Below, one piece after another: positions 1 through 10,134 of a DNA stretch of 25,081 bases (position 1 is its first letter; each line of letters begins with the position of its first letter). Both the position numbers and the translations under genes were made by a program. Under the pieces are notes generated by a model that worked only from the letters and a program-made list of their open reading frames with translations, was not told the origin of the DNA and did no database searches. Source of the DNA: Paraphysoderma sedebokerense (lineage: Eukaryota; Blastocladiomycota; Physodermatomycetes; Physodermatales; Physodermataceae); assembly GCA_025602915.1 (NCBI GenBank), contig JAHLJZ010000150.1, forward strand, positions 1-25,081. The letters are read 5' to 3'.

Positions 1-236
1 CCTTTTTTATTTCCCCATCCTCTCGCTAGTCACAGCAATGAATATATATAAGTATAGACACAAGAAGAAAAAAGTAGCTAAAAATCGTCCAGTTAAAATT
101 ATAAATTACCACACTTTTTGGTTAAAGACTGATAACTCTGTGTTCCTACTACATGCAAAACACGCTCATTTCACAACGCCAGGTTCTTGAAGAATTGCCA
201 ACGATTTGAATTGACACTAAAGTATTTTGTTCCCAT

Positions 237-2225
237 CTACTCCTTGTCGTCGTTCCAATCCTTTGCAATTTTGAATTGCCAATCCCATTCCAAGTGAACT
301 ATCTTATCGTCATCTACGAACTTAGACTTGACATCGTATGTGCCTCGAGCGAGCATACCAGAGGGAGCTTCTTCCAAAATGAACTATTAATCGGTGATTT
401 ATGAAATGCGAGTAGAGAGATAAAGAAGAGAGATGAATCAGTTGGTCATTTCAGTGTAAATTGAATGCACAGAACTCATTGAACGGCTCAACTCTTAATA
501 CATGTCACGAAATAATACACTTACCTTCTTTTCATACGGGTCAGTATTAGGCCCATAACTTCCCAACATTTCTTCCGTGGTGTCGACTTTTCAACGCATT
601 GCAGCAGCGTTCGAATAATTAATAACAGACAAAAGTAGAGCACACGGAAAAGGTTAACACTCAACTTCACAATTTCGAGGATATAAAGAAAAGAAATCCA
701 GTACCTCTGATTCCTTTCCTTTTCACAGCTTGCAAGTATTTTAAACCGGAGACCAGTTCATGCTGAATTCTAAATTGATAAAATTATATCAAACAAGTCA
801 AGATTAAAATAGATCCGATAGAAGGGATGTCAAGGATGTAGGCTAAACTCACCTGAATTTGATTTTTAGGCGGTACTCAATTCCTTCCTTGATGATAATG
901 GGTTGTTTTCTGACTGCTTCAAGTTTTGCTATCGCACAGAGACAACAAGAGTGTGAGCACATTGACAGGCATAGGGAATCACTATAAGGCCGATGAAGAT
1001 ATGTACCAGGAGAGCTCAAATCTAATACTACATCTTCTCTGCCGTTGACTTCCATCGCAAGTGATAGTACTACCACCTTGCGTGGATCATCTTTAGGTCC
1101 GGTCGAGGTGGTGGCTAGTAATGAGTCAGGAATGTGATTTTCGAGTGTAATTGTTCGAGATATATTAAGCGATGATAATGTCGATAATGCGATGAATAGA
1201 GAATTTGCAAAGGAAAGAAACATACAAAAGAAATGGTTAGATGCCTCCCGTATGAACATTATCCGAGATACGACCATAATTCAGGAACGGAAAGCGGGGA
1301 AGAACAAAAAAGATTCAAAAGTGTACCGGCGCCTAGATGTATTTGAAATAGAATATGATAGAGCCGATTTTGAATGTGGTTTGGGATGGTCGATATCGTA
1401 ATCGAGGTAGGATGAAATGAGTGCAGTAACAAATATAAAAAAGAAAGCAAAATGAAGGATACAAAAAGAGGATGGGAGAAGAAGAGACGGAAAGACAAAA
1501 GCAAAAGCGAATATAATATTTCGTTTTTGTTTTGAGTTGCCTTGGGTTAAACATATGCAATCAAAACGTTTTGAGCAGCTATCACAATAGCTAAGCCAAA
1601 ATATGACAAAGTGGGGGAAAAGGACGTGTCTCATCCAGGAAGCAAGCACATTTTGCAATTCCTCCATATGGAAATTTGTCGAACACAACCAAACGGAAAT
1701 ATCCACTTTTTGCTCTTTCTTTTCCGCAGGAATATTGTAAAATGCAATATAATCGATGTGTTGTATAATCAAATGAGAAAACTTACCAGCAGCGAGACCC
1801 AAACTTTCCTTCCATTTTTTCAGAGATTCGTCATTATCGTCGAGTTTGGCAAGTTCTTCTATCGTTTTTTGAGCTGGTGCCTATCCATATGACAGAAAAT
1901 TCATTCACAAAAGGGTACAAAAGCAGAACAATTATGTGGAGTGAATGTCAAAATTTCCATGGAGCGTAATGGACGTGTTGTGGTGTTTTGGAACGCACAA
2001 TGGTGTGGGCCGTTCGGGATGGGAAACGAGGTGGGGATAAGAGAAACCGGAATATTGAGAATAATAAAGCCGCAATAGATTTACAATATGAATAGCAACG
2101 TCGAGTCAGTAATTATTGCGGAAACGGCACATGAGACACAAATTCGGGTAAAGTCTGCTCAATTGCGTTACCTTGTATCCAGCGGTTTCGGTGGCGACCA
2201 AGTCATCGGCTTTGGGTTCAGACAT
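237..2225 (-). CDS. RDI1: Rho GDP-dissociation inhibitor (RhoGDI), 7 exons
   Basis: RhoGDI binds the prenyl tail and switch regions of Rho, Rac and Cdc42 GTPases, holds them GDP-bound in the cytosol and extracts them from membranes. Exons in minus-strand order: 2225-2172, 1880-1787, 1114-1007, 928-853, 769-705, 586-525, 383-237. They total 606 nt (201 aa plus stop), the usual family length. All introns are GT-AG. Visible signatures are the N-terminal regulatory arm (MSEPKADDL..., then [19 protein letters not shown] and ESLGLA) and the immunoglobulin-like prenyl-binding domain: [80 protein letters not shown], ending [16 protein letters not shown]. The ATG at 2225 gives a start directly comparable with known family members. 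Introns 1 (291 bp) and 2 (672 bp) are large for this window. The gene is divergent from the Mrp51-like gene. The family call is very secure; the exact acceptor of exon 3 at 1114 is the least certain junction. Confidence 0.93.
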
Positions 2226-2564
2226 TGCTATCTACTGTATCTGGGTGGGTATCTGTGAGGGAGTGTGCTGTGGGTTCTGTGTGTTTGCAGAATTGTATCT
2301 TCTTCTGTTGTTGTTATCCTGAATTCGATGAGTCGACAAAACCGAGAAATTAAAACTGTGGAACGCGCGTTTCGGGAGAAATGAGTCACGTGCAAGTCAC
2401 ACGTGTATCACGTGACTTTTACCATACAGTCACGTGTACTATTTCTACGACAACTCGTCATTGACAAGTAAACAAAAGTTGAAAATTGTCACCATTCACA
2501 GGAACAATAATTAGGTAAAGATTCAAAAACGATATAGATATAAAAGAACAGGGAAGAAAAAGCC
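2226..2564. promoter_or_regulatory. Divergent promoter between RhoGDI and the Mrp51-like gene
   Basis: This 339-bp stretch separates two head-to-head start codons and holds no credible ORF. It contains a tight group of CACGTG hexamers (annotated separately) and a GC-rich palindrome, aacgcgcgtt, at 2362-2371. Both genes probably share parts of this region as promoter; this is inferred from layout only. Confidence 0.6.
2385..2436. promoter_or_regulatory. Cluster of four CACGTG (E-box) motifs
   Basis: Exact CACGTG hexamers occur at 2387-2392, 2400-2405, 2409-2414 and 2431-2436. Three sit in an extended GTCACGTG context (2385-2392 and 2429-2436 on plus, 2409-2416 on minus), and the second lies inside the perfect palindrome ACACGTGT (2399-2406). 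CACGTG is the classic target of basic helix-loop-helix factors such as Cbf1/USF. Yeast Cbf1 is linked to respiratory and ribosomal gene control, so an effect on the mitochondrial ribosomal gene next door is plausible. The motifs are seen; binding and function are inferred. Confidence 0.65.
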
Positions 2565-3632
2565 ATGGCAGCGTCCCATCGACATTTTTCACATCTCTTT
2601 CGAGCTTCTCGAATCGCCACATTCGATCCCCTCATCCCCCAAGTTTACGCCACTTCACCGTCCAGTTCAAAACAAGGCGATTGGGGTATCAAGCAACGAA
2701 TTCCCCCAAAATTCGGAGAATCAAATAAACACATCACCATAAAGTCACAAGACTCGCAGTACAACATTCCTATATTCAAGAACGCCAAAGCCAAAGTCGA
2801 CATTGTCAAGCGGTGGAAAGAAAATTTTGAGTTTGACATTATCGATCAGAAACCTCATCATCAGACTCCACTTGACCGATTACCCCTTCCTTCCGACGCC
2901 GACGCACAACAAACTCAACCAAAGAGACAATCAACCACCAATGTCTTGAAATTATCCAAATCCCAATTCCAAAATCTCGTTGCCCAAGTGGCTTCGCATC
3001 GACAACAATTCCAGTCTGATTACCTCTCCCACAAAACATCTCGAGATACATGGACAGATTATCTGCACCTCGATTTCAATCCTTTCGATGATACCTCGCT
3101 TCGTCCTCATGGTCCCAATTATTCTTCACCTTCCTTCTCTGATACGTCGTCTACCCACGTTCAAGGTCGAATTTTGAGTAAACTCCACGCCCAAGATTTC
3201 ACGGTCGGTGTATCGGGAGTGACGGCTTTATTATCCCATCACTCAAGATCACACGATAACAGAGATCCAACGAGTTCAAGTAAAAATATTCAAGAGTTTA
3301 ATGTCGTTGAAGCATTCTGGGACGATAAAGGTAGACCGGTATTAAAGTTGTCGTCGTTGGATAAAAGTAGGAATTTCGTGACAGGCAATTGGGCTAGACG
3401 TAGTAAAGTCATGATTCCAGGTGGAAGTCGTCAACCAATGTCTTTTACTACTCGCCATAACTTTCAGAGAAACGATATGCGAGGAGGATCTCAAGGTAAA
3501 CACAATGGAACGAATGGTACAGCGCCGAGTAGGTTGGCCGTGAACGCAGGAGCGACAAATGATGCGGTTCACTCTGAAATGGTGGGCAACATTCAAAATA
3601 TCTTGTCTCAGTTTTCATCAAAAGAAAAATAA
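2565..3632 (+). CDS. MRP51: Mitochondrial small-subunit ribosomal protein, Mrp51 family (bS1m-like)
   Basis: This is a single-exon gene of 355 codons. The N-terminus carries what I recognise as the Mrp51 signature: LFRASRIATFDP near residue 11, then QVYATSPSSSKQGDWGIKQ (Mrp51 proteins typically have an S/T-S-K-x-x-G-D-W/Y-G-L-K block), followed by KHITIKSQDSQ and a charged ...VKRWKENFEFD stretch. The rest is hydrophilic, with a weakly conserved middle and a GGSRQPMSF... tail. In yeast the Mrp51 protein belongs to the mitoribosomal small subunit and is tied to translation of mitochondrial mRNAs with particular 5' leaders. The Arg/Ser/His-rich start (MAASHRHFSHLFRASR) would serve as a mitochondrial targeting region. 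The ATG at 2565 lies in a favourable AGCCATGG context. The family assignment rests on the first ~90 residues; the C-terminal two thirds alone would not identify it. Confidence 0.82.
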   Translation: MAASHRHFSHLFRASRIATFDPLIPQVYATSPSSSKQGDWGIKQRIPPKFGESNKHITIKSQDSQYNIPIFKNAKAKVDIVKRWKENFEFDIIDQKPHHQTPLDRLPLPSDADAQQTQPKRQSTTNVLKLSKSQFQNLVAQVASHRQQFQSDYLSHKTSRDTWTDYLHLDFNPFDDTSLRPHGPNYSSPSFSDTSSTHVQGRILSKLHAQDFTVGVSGVTALLSHHSRSHDNRDPTSSSKNIQEFNVVEAFWDDKGRPVLKLSSLDKSRNFVTGNWARRSKVMIPGGSRQPMSFTTRHNFQRNDMRGGSQGKHNGTNGTAPSRLAVNAGATNDAVHSEMVGNIQNILSQFSSKEK

Positions 3633-3877
3633 ATCTACTGGAATCGCCGGTCCCATGTTCTTGACATCAATCAACCCAAAACACGTTGTTTGTAGAGTAC
3701 AAATCCCGAATATAATTTAATTTGAACGTCGCACCAACTTCACATTTCAGATATATAACTATTTTGCATCCATATGATCTACCTACTAAAGCTTACTACA
3801 TTATACTATTTACATCTAAAAACTCCAACATCTACCAAAATTCACCAAACTAAATTCCCCAAAACTCTAAATCATCC

Positions 3878-6800
3878 TCAAGATAACAACTCCACCCTTT
3901 GTTTCTCAATCAATCGATTCAACTCTTCGCATTTTATTGTTTCGTCTTCTAATTGTAATTTCAATTGTTGAATGACTTGATCTTTGGCGAGTATTGTTTG
4001 TCGCACTCTCGACTCTAAATGATGAAGTGTTGTCTCCTTGTGTTCAAATTCAGGTTAATATATCTGTAATCTAGATGAATAGAGAGGAGAATATCAAGAT
4101 TGGGGTTTACTTTATTTCTGTTTAACTCTTCCATTTGATTTTCAAATCCGGATTGTAGAGTTTGGATGTCGTTTTTAAGTTTTATAATATCGGATTGTAA
4201 CGATTTTATGAATTCATCTTTTTGGTCGAGTTGGTTGATAAATTCTTGACCTGTATTTTGAGGCAAATAGATCAACCATTAAAATCAAATTAAAATTAAT
4301 ACGGAAAACGGTGTGGTATATCCAGAAACAAGATTAAAAAAATTACATACGAATATTTTGAGTTAAAGTTGCTTCATCAGAGTGTAATCTATTGAGTTCC
4401 AATGACTGTTGGGAGATCAAATTATCCTAAACAAACGAATTTTCAAAAATTAATCAACAAAAATTGATGACTCAAAATCCAAAAAAAAAAAAAAAAAGTT
4501 CAGCATACCTGAACTTTCTTTTCCCCTTCCAACTCCAACACTCTCTTCTCAGCCTCTCTCTTCACTTTTTCCACCTCTTCCATTCGTTTTTGACTCTCCA
4601 ATACTCTATCCAATGCAACGCTCAATTGTCCGCGTAAATTCTTCAAATCATCTTCATAACCTTTCTTCAGATACTCTAATTCCTCATGATGTCTATTCTT
4701 GATTAAATCGCTAGAATTGTCGAGTTCACTCGTTAATTTTGAAATCACCATTTCAATTTCTTCGTCCCGTTCTTGGGTAAGTTTAAGTTTAATTTCCTTC
4801 TCGCGAGTCTCGAATTCGCTGCTCAACTTTTTCGTCAACTGGACTTGCATCTCGGATTTCTCGAGCTCAAATCTCTCACGTTGAGATTGTAACTCTTGTA
4901 ATTGCTTTCGATGGAGATCGTCTAATTGAGTGGTATGTTTTGATTTTAAGTCGTCTATTTGGTGCTGTAATTGCTGGGTAGAGTCGCGGTGGGCGGATTC
5001 TAATTGTGATCGTTCAGAACGGAAGGAAGATAAAAGTGCGTCTTTTTCGGTCGCGAACTCGGATAACAGTTTTCGTTTTTGGGCCTGGAACTTAATATCC
5101 AGAAAAAAAAAGTTAATAACAGAGAAACAAGGTAAAAGAGAAACATTCGCAAATCCAAACCTCCATTTCTTCTCTCTCCAACTGTTTTTGGTACCTCTGT
5201 CGAGCGAATTCGCGTTCCTCTTCGCAAGCTTTCTGTCGTTCCGCAATTAATTTATCTCGAAATTGTTCCTAAGTGGCCGATATAAATTAACAAGACATAC
5301 ACACATCCGATACTTCTAAAAATTACCATCTGTCGTTGATGCATATCCATCAACATTTCTTTTTCGTTTCTCAAATCTTCTTTATGTTTGCTTTCCGCTA
5401 CCGCCATTTGTTGTTTGTGTTGCTACAAACCAGAAAATACATTCAGTCTTTGCTCTTGCTTTCTCTTTGTTACGTCGTTTTCGATATTGGAAAAAAAAGG
5501 AATTACAAATAAATAAATAAAAAAAAAACTTACAGCAATCATTCGTTGAATTTCTGGTTCCAACCCTTTCACTGTTTGTTCTTTGATGACTTTACTTCTC
5601 TCATTCATCCATTTCTCGCGTTTAATTTTCTCGGAATTCTCCCATAATTGTTTCTGAGATTTTAATTCTCGCGAATGCACATCTTGTAAATTTTGTATCT
5701 AAATTAACAAAGTAAATAGTTTCTCTTTAACACCAACTTAATACCCCAAAACCACATCATTAGAAATGATCGGCTTACCTTATCTTTATAAACTTTTTCC
5801 AACCCCTTGAATTCATCGCTCAAAGTTTCGCATTTCTTGGCCAACTCTTCCTTCTCTGCGAGCAATTTATCAATAAACCCAAGATGTCGTTTAACGATTG
5901 TTTCGTATTCTTTTCTTTGGAGTGTTAACTTTGATTTCAATTCTTTTTTGCTACCAAAATCAACCAAAAATTTACATTCATTCAATTTAAGAATCGGCGA
6001 AAACCAGTTGGAGATAATATTTTTACCTTTGAATCGCTTGCTCTTTATTCAGTTCTTTTAGTTTTTTTAATTCTGTTTTCATTAAACTGAGGGTTCGACT
6101 TTTTTCTTCAATTTCGAGCTGTTGTCCTATTATCTTGGCTTTTACACCATCAAATACAGTCGCTAGATTGATTGATTGGGGAATTAAATATATCAAACCG
6201 ATTTAGTTAAAATACATATATTATTTTAGATGAATGAGGCGACGAATATACATACCGGATGAATTCGAATCGAATCGAGGTTGAACTGGCGGTGGTGTCA
6301 CATTTTGATGATGCAGTCGGGGACTTAAATTTGGGTCCGCAACAAACACAAACGATAAATTTATTTAAAGAATAAGCAGAAAATCAGTAACGCAGTCATT
6401 ACATGTATATAAACCTTTTGAATTGAACCGACACACAAGCACTCTCACATAAAAACAGTAGAAAAGTAAATATTCTCTTTCTTACCAAGGTAAATTCGGA
6501 TCAGGGATAACTGTATTCAAACCGACTCCTTCCTCTACACTCCGTAGGTACTCTAATATTCTGTCGATTCTCTTTTCTGTTGCATCGTCTACACGGTCAC
6601 TGGTAGAGCTTAGAACAGAGGGTGATCGCGCAGGTAACGGTGACGGCGATGGTGGTATAGACGATGGGTGTGGGTGGGCGATAGTTGGGGTGGATTTGTG
6701 ATATAAGGGAAGAGCACTAAGATTTGGAGTGACGGGATTTGCAGGAGAGGGAGGTACAATAGAATCAATAGAGACTGCAGATTTGTCAGTTGGATTGGAT

Positions 6801-7728
6801 ATATTGGGTTGTGATGTAGAATCAGTTGATAATGGTGATAACGAATTGGCATGTGTAGTAGTAGATACGAGGTGTTCTGACGGTATGTCTGAAGTCACCG
6901 GTGGTTCGGATTTGATGTTACATGAATCATTGGTCTGAACTGTCGATACATTCAGCATCTCGTTCTGATCGATTTCAAAATCGTCGCTCATCGTAGTAGG
7001 TAGCAAATTCGAATCAACTTGAACCTCGGTTCTCCCTTGATCTAAATTGGTACTTGTAGTTGGGTTCACTCCATTTTCTTCAGCTACGACATCCACATTG
7101 TCCAGAACTGAAGTTTCACAACTCGTCAATTGAATTATACTGGCATCAGATTCGTAAACCGACAATTCAGAAGAAACTGAAGGACAGGTAGACATATTCG
7201 ACAAAGATAACGACGATATTGACGCCAATGAAGTCGAAAGATTTGCATGATTTGGTGTCGTTGTCGAGAGTGAAGATTGAGAATTTGATTTTGATCGTCG
7301 CGATTCCAATGATTTGATGGCTTCCTGTTGAATCATGAGAAATTGTTTACTCCTGATTTGGATAAAACTAGTTTTTCTTCATTCTTTTCTAATTCTCTAA
7401 AGAAAAGAAATCCATACCAATCTGGCTTTTTTTGCCTTTTCTTGTCTTCTTTTCTTTCTCTCCAGATCGATTGATTGCGTCACGTCGGGAGTTGAGGTGG
7501 ACAAAGAGCGACTTGACTGTGATTTATTCGATATTGAAGTCACAGAGGGGACCCGCTTCAATACAGTTTTCTGTGAAATTAATTGACTTTGTGATGTTGA
7601 CTTTGGATTCGATACGGCAGATTTTGTCCGTCTTTGAGGGGAGGGTGACGCGGAACCTAAGTTTCGTTATGAATTACCCAAAAACCCGAAGGACAGATAG
7701 TCATGTATTGAAGAAACTTACTAAGCAT
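3878..7728 (-). CDS. CEP131: CEP131/AZI1-like centriolar-satellite and ciliogenesis coiled-coil protein, 13 exons
   Basis: In animals CEP131 sits at basal bodies, centriolar satellites and the transition zone and is needed for cilium or flagellum formation. Exons, minus order: 7728-7722, 7656-7418, 7324-6486, 6323-6256, 6162-6027, 5950-5779, 5698-5534, 5422-5327, 5268-5161, 5090-4509, 4426-4351, 4250-4111, 4036-3878. They total 2787 nt, 928 aa (human about 1080). Residues 1-360 are Ser/Thr-rich and probably disordered, with a basic patch LERKKRRQEKAKKARL at the end of exon 2. From about 385 on it is almost continuous coiled coil. Near-diagnostic CEP131 blocks are KVIKEQTVKGLEPEIQRMIA (residues 523-542), EREFARQRYQKQLEREEME, LTQERDEEIEMVISKLTSEL, and the C-terminal VRQTILAKDQVIQQLK. 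The first coding exon is only 7 nt (ATGCTTA). An in-frame ATG at 7336, just upstream of exon 3, offers a shorter alternative start. The middle and C-terminal half are secure; exons 1-2 and 4 are less so. Confidence 0.9.
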
Positions 7729-8468
7729 ACTGGATGCTATAATTTGATGTTAGGAATTTTTGTACACGGGAAATAGTGATAATGATATTTGTTTTTAACG
7801 GGAGAATTATTGCTGTTGCAGTCGAATGAGTGAATGCCTGCGCGTCAAGTTGCGCGTCTTGTATTCCTTTTGAGAATCCATCTGAATCCATCCGGAATGA
7901 CAAACGCAGTACATCCTCCGCTGGTAACCAATCAATATGTTTTGATAATGATAGCATACTATTAATCCAGTAGCAAATAGTACACAGACACACATAATAA
8001 CACTCAAATTTGACGGACATTACAATTATCGACAGGACATTTTGTGTGTGAATGTGCTGCTTGATAGTTGCAGGGTATGAGCATGATCATAATCGTATGT
8101 ACACAACAATAGAGCTAATTAAATTGGTTAAAGATGGATACTGTACAAGTCTTTAGTTGTGTCTTAAGCATTACGTTCAGTCTTTTCTCCATTCGGTTGG
8201 GTTAGTTGGTTGTTGTCAGTCAGACAAAATGACAATGAAAGTCATGCCGTTATCATATCAATAGAGTCTTTGGTATGTGCCGAATGATCATTTTTTTGAC
8301 ATTGACACACCCAACGGCACGCAGTGCAAAGCAACAAACAGCGATCTAAATTGTTCTGCAAGAAGTTGACAAAACCGACAATCAGCCGTTTCATATTCAA
8401 TTTTCTTATACTACAATCTCAGTTGGAATTGAAGTATCCAGAGTTTAATGCAACTACTTTAACGACGA
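7729..8468. other. 740-bp intergenic: CEP131 upstream region and 3' flank of the surface-protein gene
   Basis: No convincing coding sequence is present; open frames here have no domain pattern and no start context. Close to the CEP131 start lie two direct copies of tgcgcgtc (7839-7846 and 7851-7858), each containing the reverse of the ACGCG core known from fungal cell-cycle boxes. A ggtaacc heptamer at 7923-7929 resembles half of a ciliary X-box but lacks a partner half. The remainder, 8040-8468, shows nothing I recognise. Confidence 0.4.
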
Positions 8469-9529
8469 CTATATCCAACTCACAGCTATAAATGAATACC
8501 CTATCATGAAAGCGAACGCGAATCCCAAGGTGTTCATAGCCTTCAACGAAGGCGCACCATTTCCCTCAACCTTTTTTTCCGAGATATCATTTAAGAAAGA
8601 TTGATCCAAAGTGACATCGGGATTGTAAAAATTAGGACCACATTTTTCGTTGAGTTGTTTAGCGACAGGGTGGAAAAGTTGTTGTAATTTCGTTTTGGGA
8701 ATGGTGGCGTTGACGTCGGGATCGTTTGAAATTGAGTGAACGGTAAACTATGAATCCAATATGTGTGTTGTAGGTGACTAAGTTAATATCTCGCTATAGG
8801 GAACGGTGACTATGTTGGTTTCAACTTACTGCCCAGGCTTGCTCGTTCGTCCATTTGATGCATTCGGTACATACATAAGCCTTTGGAAGTTTGTCGATCA
8901 AAGTATCTCCACCATCAAACATGATATCGCTGATGAACACTGTACTCATATTCGCGCCGACTTTTTCCCAATCTGAAACTGTGATGCCGGCTTCCCGCAG
9001 GTTTTCGTATGCTTTGATTTCACAATACTTTTCGTCTGCTCCCTTGAGACAATGAACTTTGTCGTTGAAGATCCCGATGTTGGCCATCAATCGATCCATC
9101 CATTCTGTTTTCGCGGTGCAGGCTTGCTTGACCTTGGCGATAGCAGATTTCTTGTTGTTGAAGCATTTAGGACTGCAAAACGATTCAAAATAATTTTGAG
9201 ATTGAGTTATGTACTAAAAAATTTAATAGGATTAAAAGCGATATCAGTCGATATTTTATGTGATGATTTTTGATATCTACCTTGTCCCAACTTGTGGTGG
9301 CTGTTCCGTTCTGAACTGGCTCTCCAGTATCACCATCGCATTGTGGCCCTGCACTATAAGCGTCCCATGACTGTTGACATTTTGCTGAAGTATTCACCAA
9401 TGGGGTCGAAACTTCCAGCCCTAGAATGCTGTTGGAAGGAAGGAGAGTGCGCAGTTCCAACCCGCAAATTGGAGAGAGGAAAAACAAGAAGGCAAACAGT
9501 GCAGCTGATATACCACGTTTGGTATCCAT
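8469..9529 (-). CDS. Secreted cysteine-rich protein, probably GPI-anchored; unknown function
   Basis: Exons, minus order: 9529-9281, 9213-8830, 8747-8469; 912 nt, 303 aa, all GT-AG. The ATG at 9529 gives a clean signal peptide (MDTKRGISAALFAFLFFLSP). Starts further upstream in the same frame would bury it. The mature part has ten cysteines, including paired FCSPKC (exon 2 start) and VCTEC, so up to five disulfides are possible. N-glycosylation sequons occur at NTS, NGT, NMS and NAT. The protein ends in a hydrophobic stretch (TLGFAFAFMIGYSFIAVSW) after a small-residue region (EGNGAPS), the pattern of a GPI-attachment signal; a single C-terminal membrane anchor is the alternative. A good donor (gtgagt) lies four codons before the stop, so a further 3' exon cannot be ruled out. 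The acceptor at 9213 is chosen because the more obvious one 33 bp on gives an immediate stop. I do not recognise the family; it resembles uncharacterised cysteine-rich fungal cell-surface proteins. Confidence 0.7.
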
Positions 9530-10134
9530 GACAATTGACACTATATTTCCTTGACGATGTAAATTAGCAGGCCGTCCCAGATGTCGGGTTGGGAGAGCAG
9601 AGAAAGAGTGATTCCTCCCCATAGCTGCGAGGTGTTCTTGGGCGATTTCATTTAGAAGGCATGGACTTTGGGCGATTTCGAGGTTTCCACCTTTTGCCAA
9701 GGAACGCATTAGTTGGTTGCTTATAGTATTTGTGACTTGTGAGTTTGTTGGTTCACTCTGCATGCAGTCTATCTACGATCCATCCATAAAATTCCCTCTC
9801 TCGCTTGACTTGGGGGGTGACTTGCTTTACTTGGTTAACCGCTTGTCTTATACGTCAGCAGAGCTATTGCTAATCACAACATTAGTTATAGTCTTTTAGA
9901 TACATCTTTGGGATATATTAAATTGCACGATTATAAAGAAATTCTTAAATAATTGTTAATGTAGACTATCAAAATATGTTTTTATTCATGTCAATCTGAA
10001 GCGGCCACGAAGATACACGAAATGACATCAACACATCACTCGATCGAAAGAAACTTTGACGAAATCACGAAACAAAAAAACCAATGACGGTGTGCACCAC
10101 TACCAGGGAAATTCCGACTATAAAATTCGAGTAG
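9530..10134. other. 605-bp intergenic upstream of the surface-protein gene
   Basis: This region holds the 5' flank of the surface-protein gene and the 3' flank of the small unknown gene. The surface-protein frame stays open upstream to about 9763, but that extension has no signal-peptide logic and is judged non-coding. The remainder is AT-rich with no repeats or motifs I can support. Confidence 0.35.

Noticed and set aside
1281-1802. 173-codon open frame on the minus strand overlapping RhoGDI exon 2 and continuing into the long intron
   Set aside because: It simply reads through the donor at 1786 into intron; after SLGLAAG the sequence loses all RhoGDI similarity, while splicing to 1114 restores it.
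4481-4497. Run of 17 A as a sign of a retroposed poly-A tail
   Set aside because: It lies inside a CEP131 intron and reads as a polypyrimidine run on the coding strand; there is no retrocopy or target-site duplication next to it.
7923-7929. ggtaacc as an RFX X-box of the ciliary gene
   Set aside because: Only half a site; no second GTTRCC/RGYAAC half at the right spacing was found in either direction.
7721-8020. 99-codon minus-strand frame upstream of CEP131
   Set aside because: No domain pattern or start context, and it overlaps the proposed first exon and promoter in another frame.
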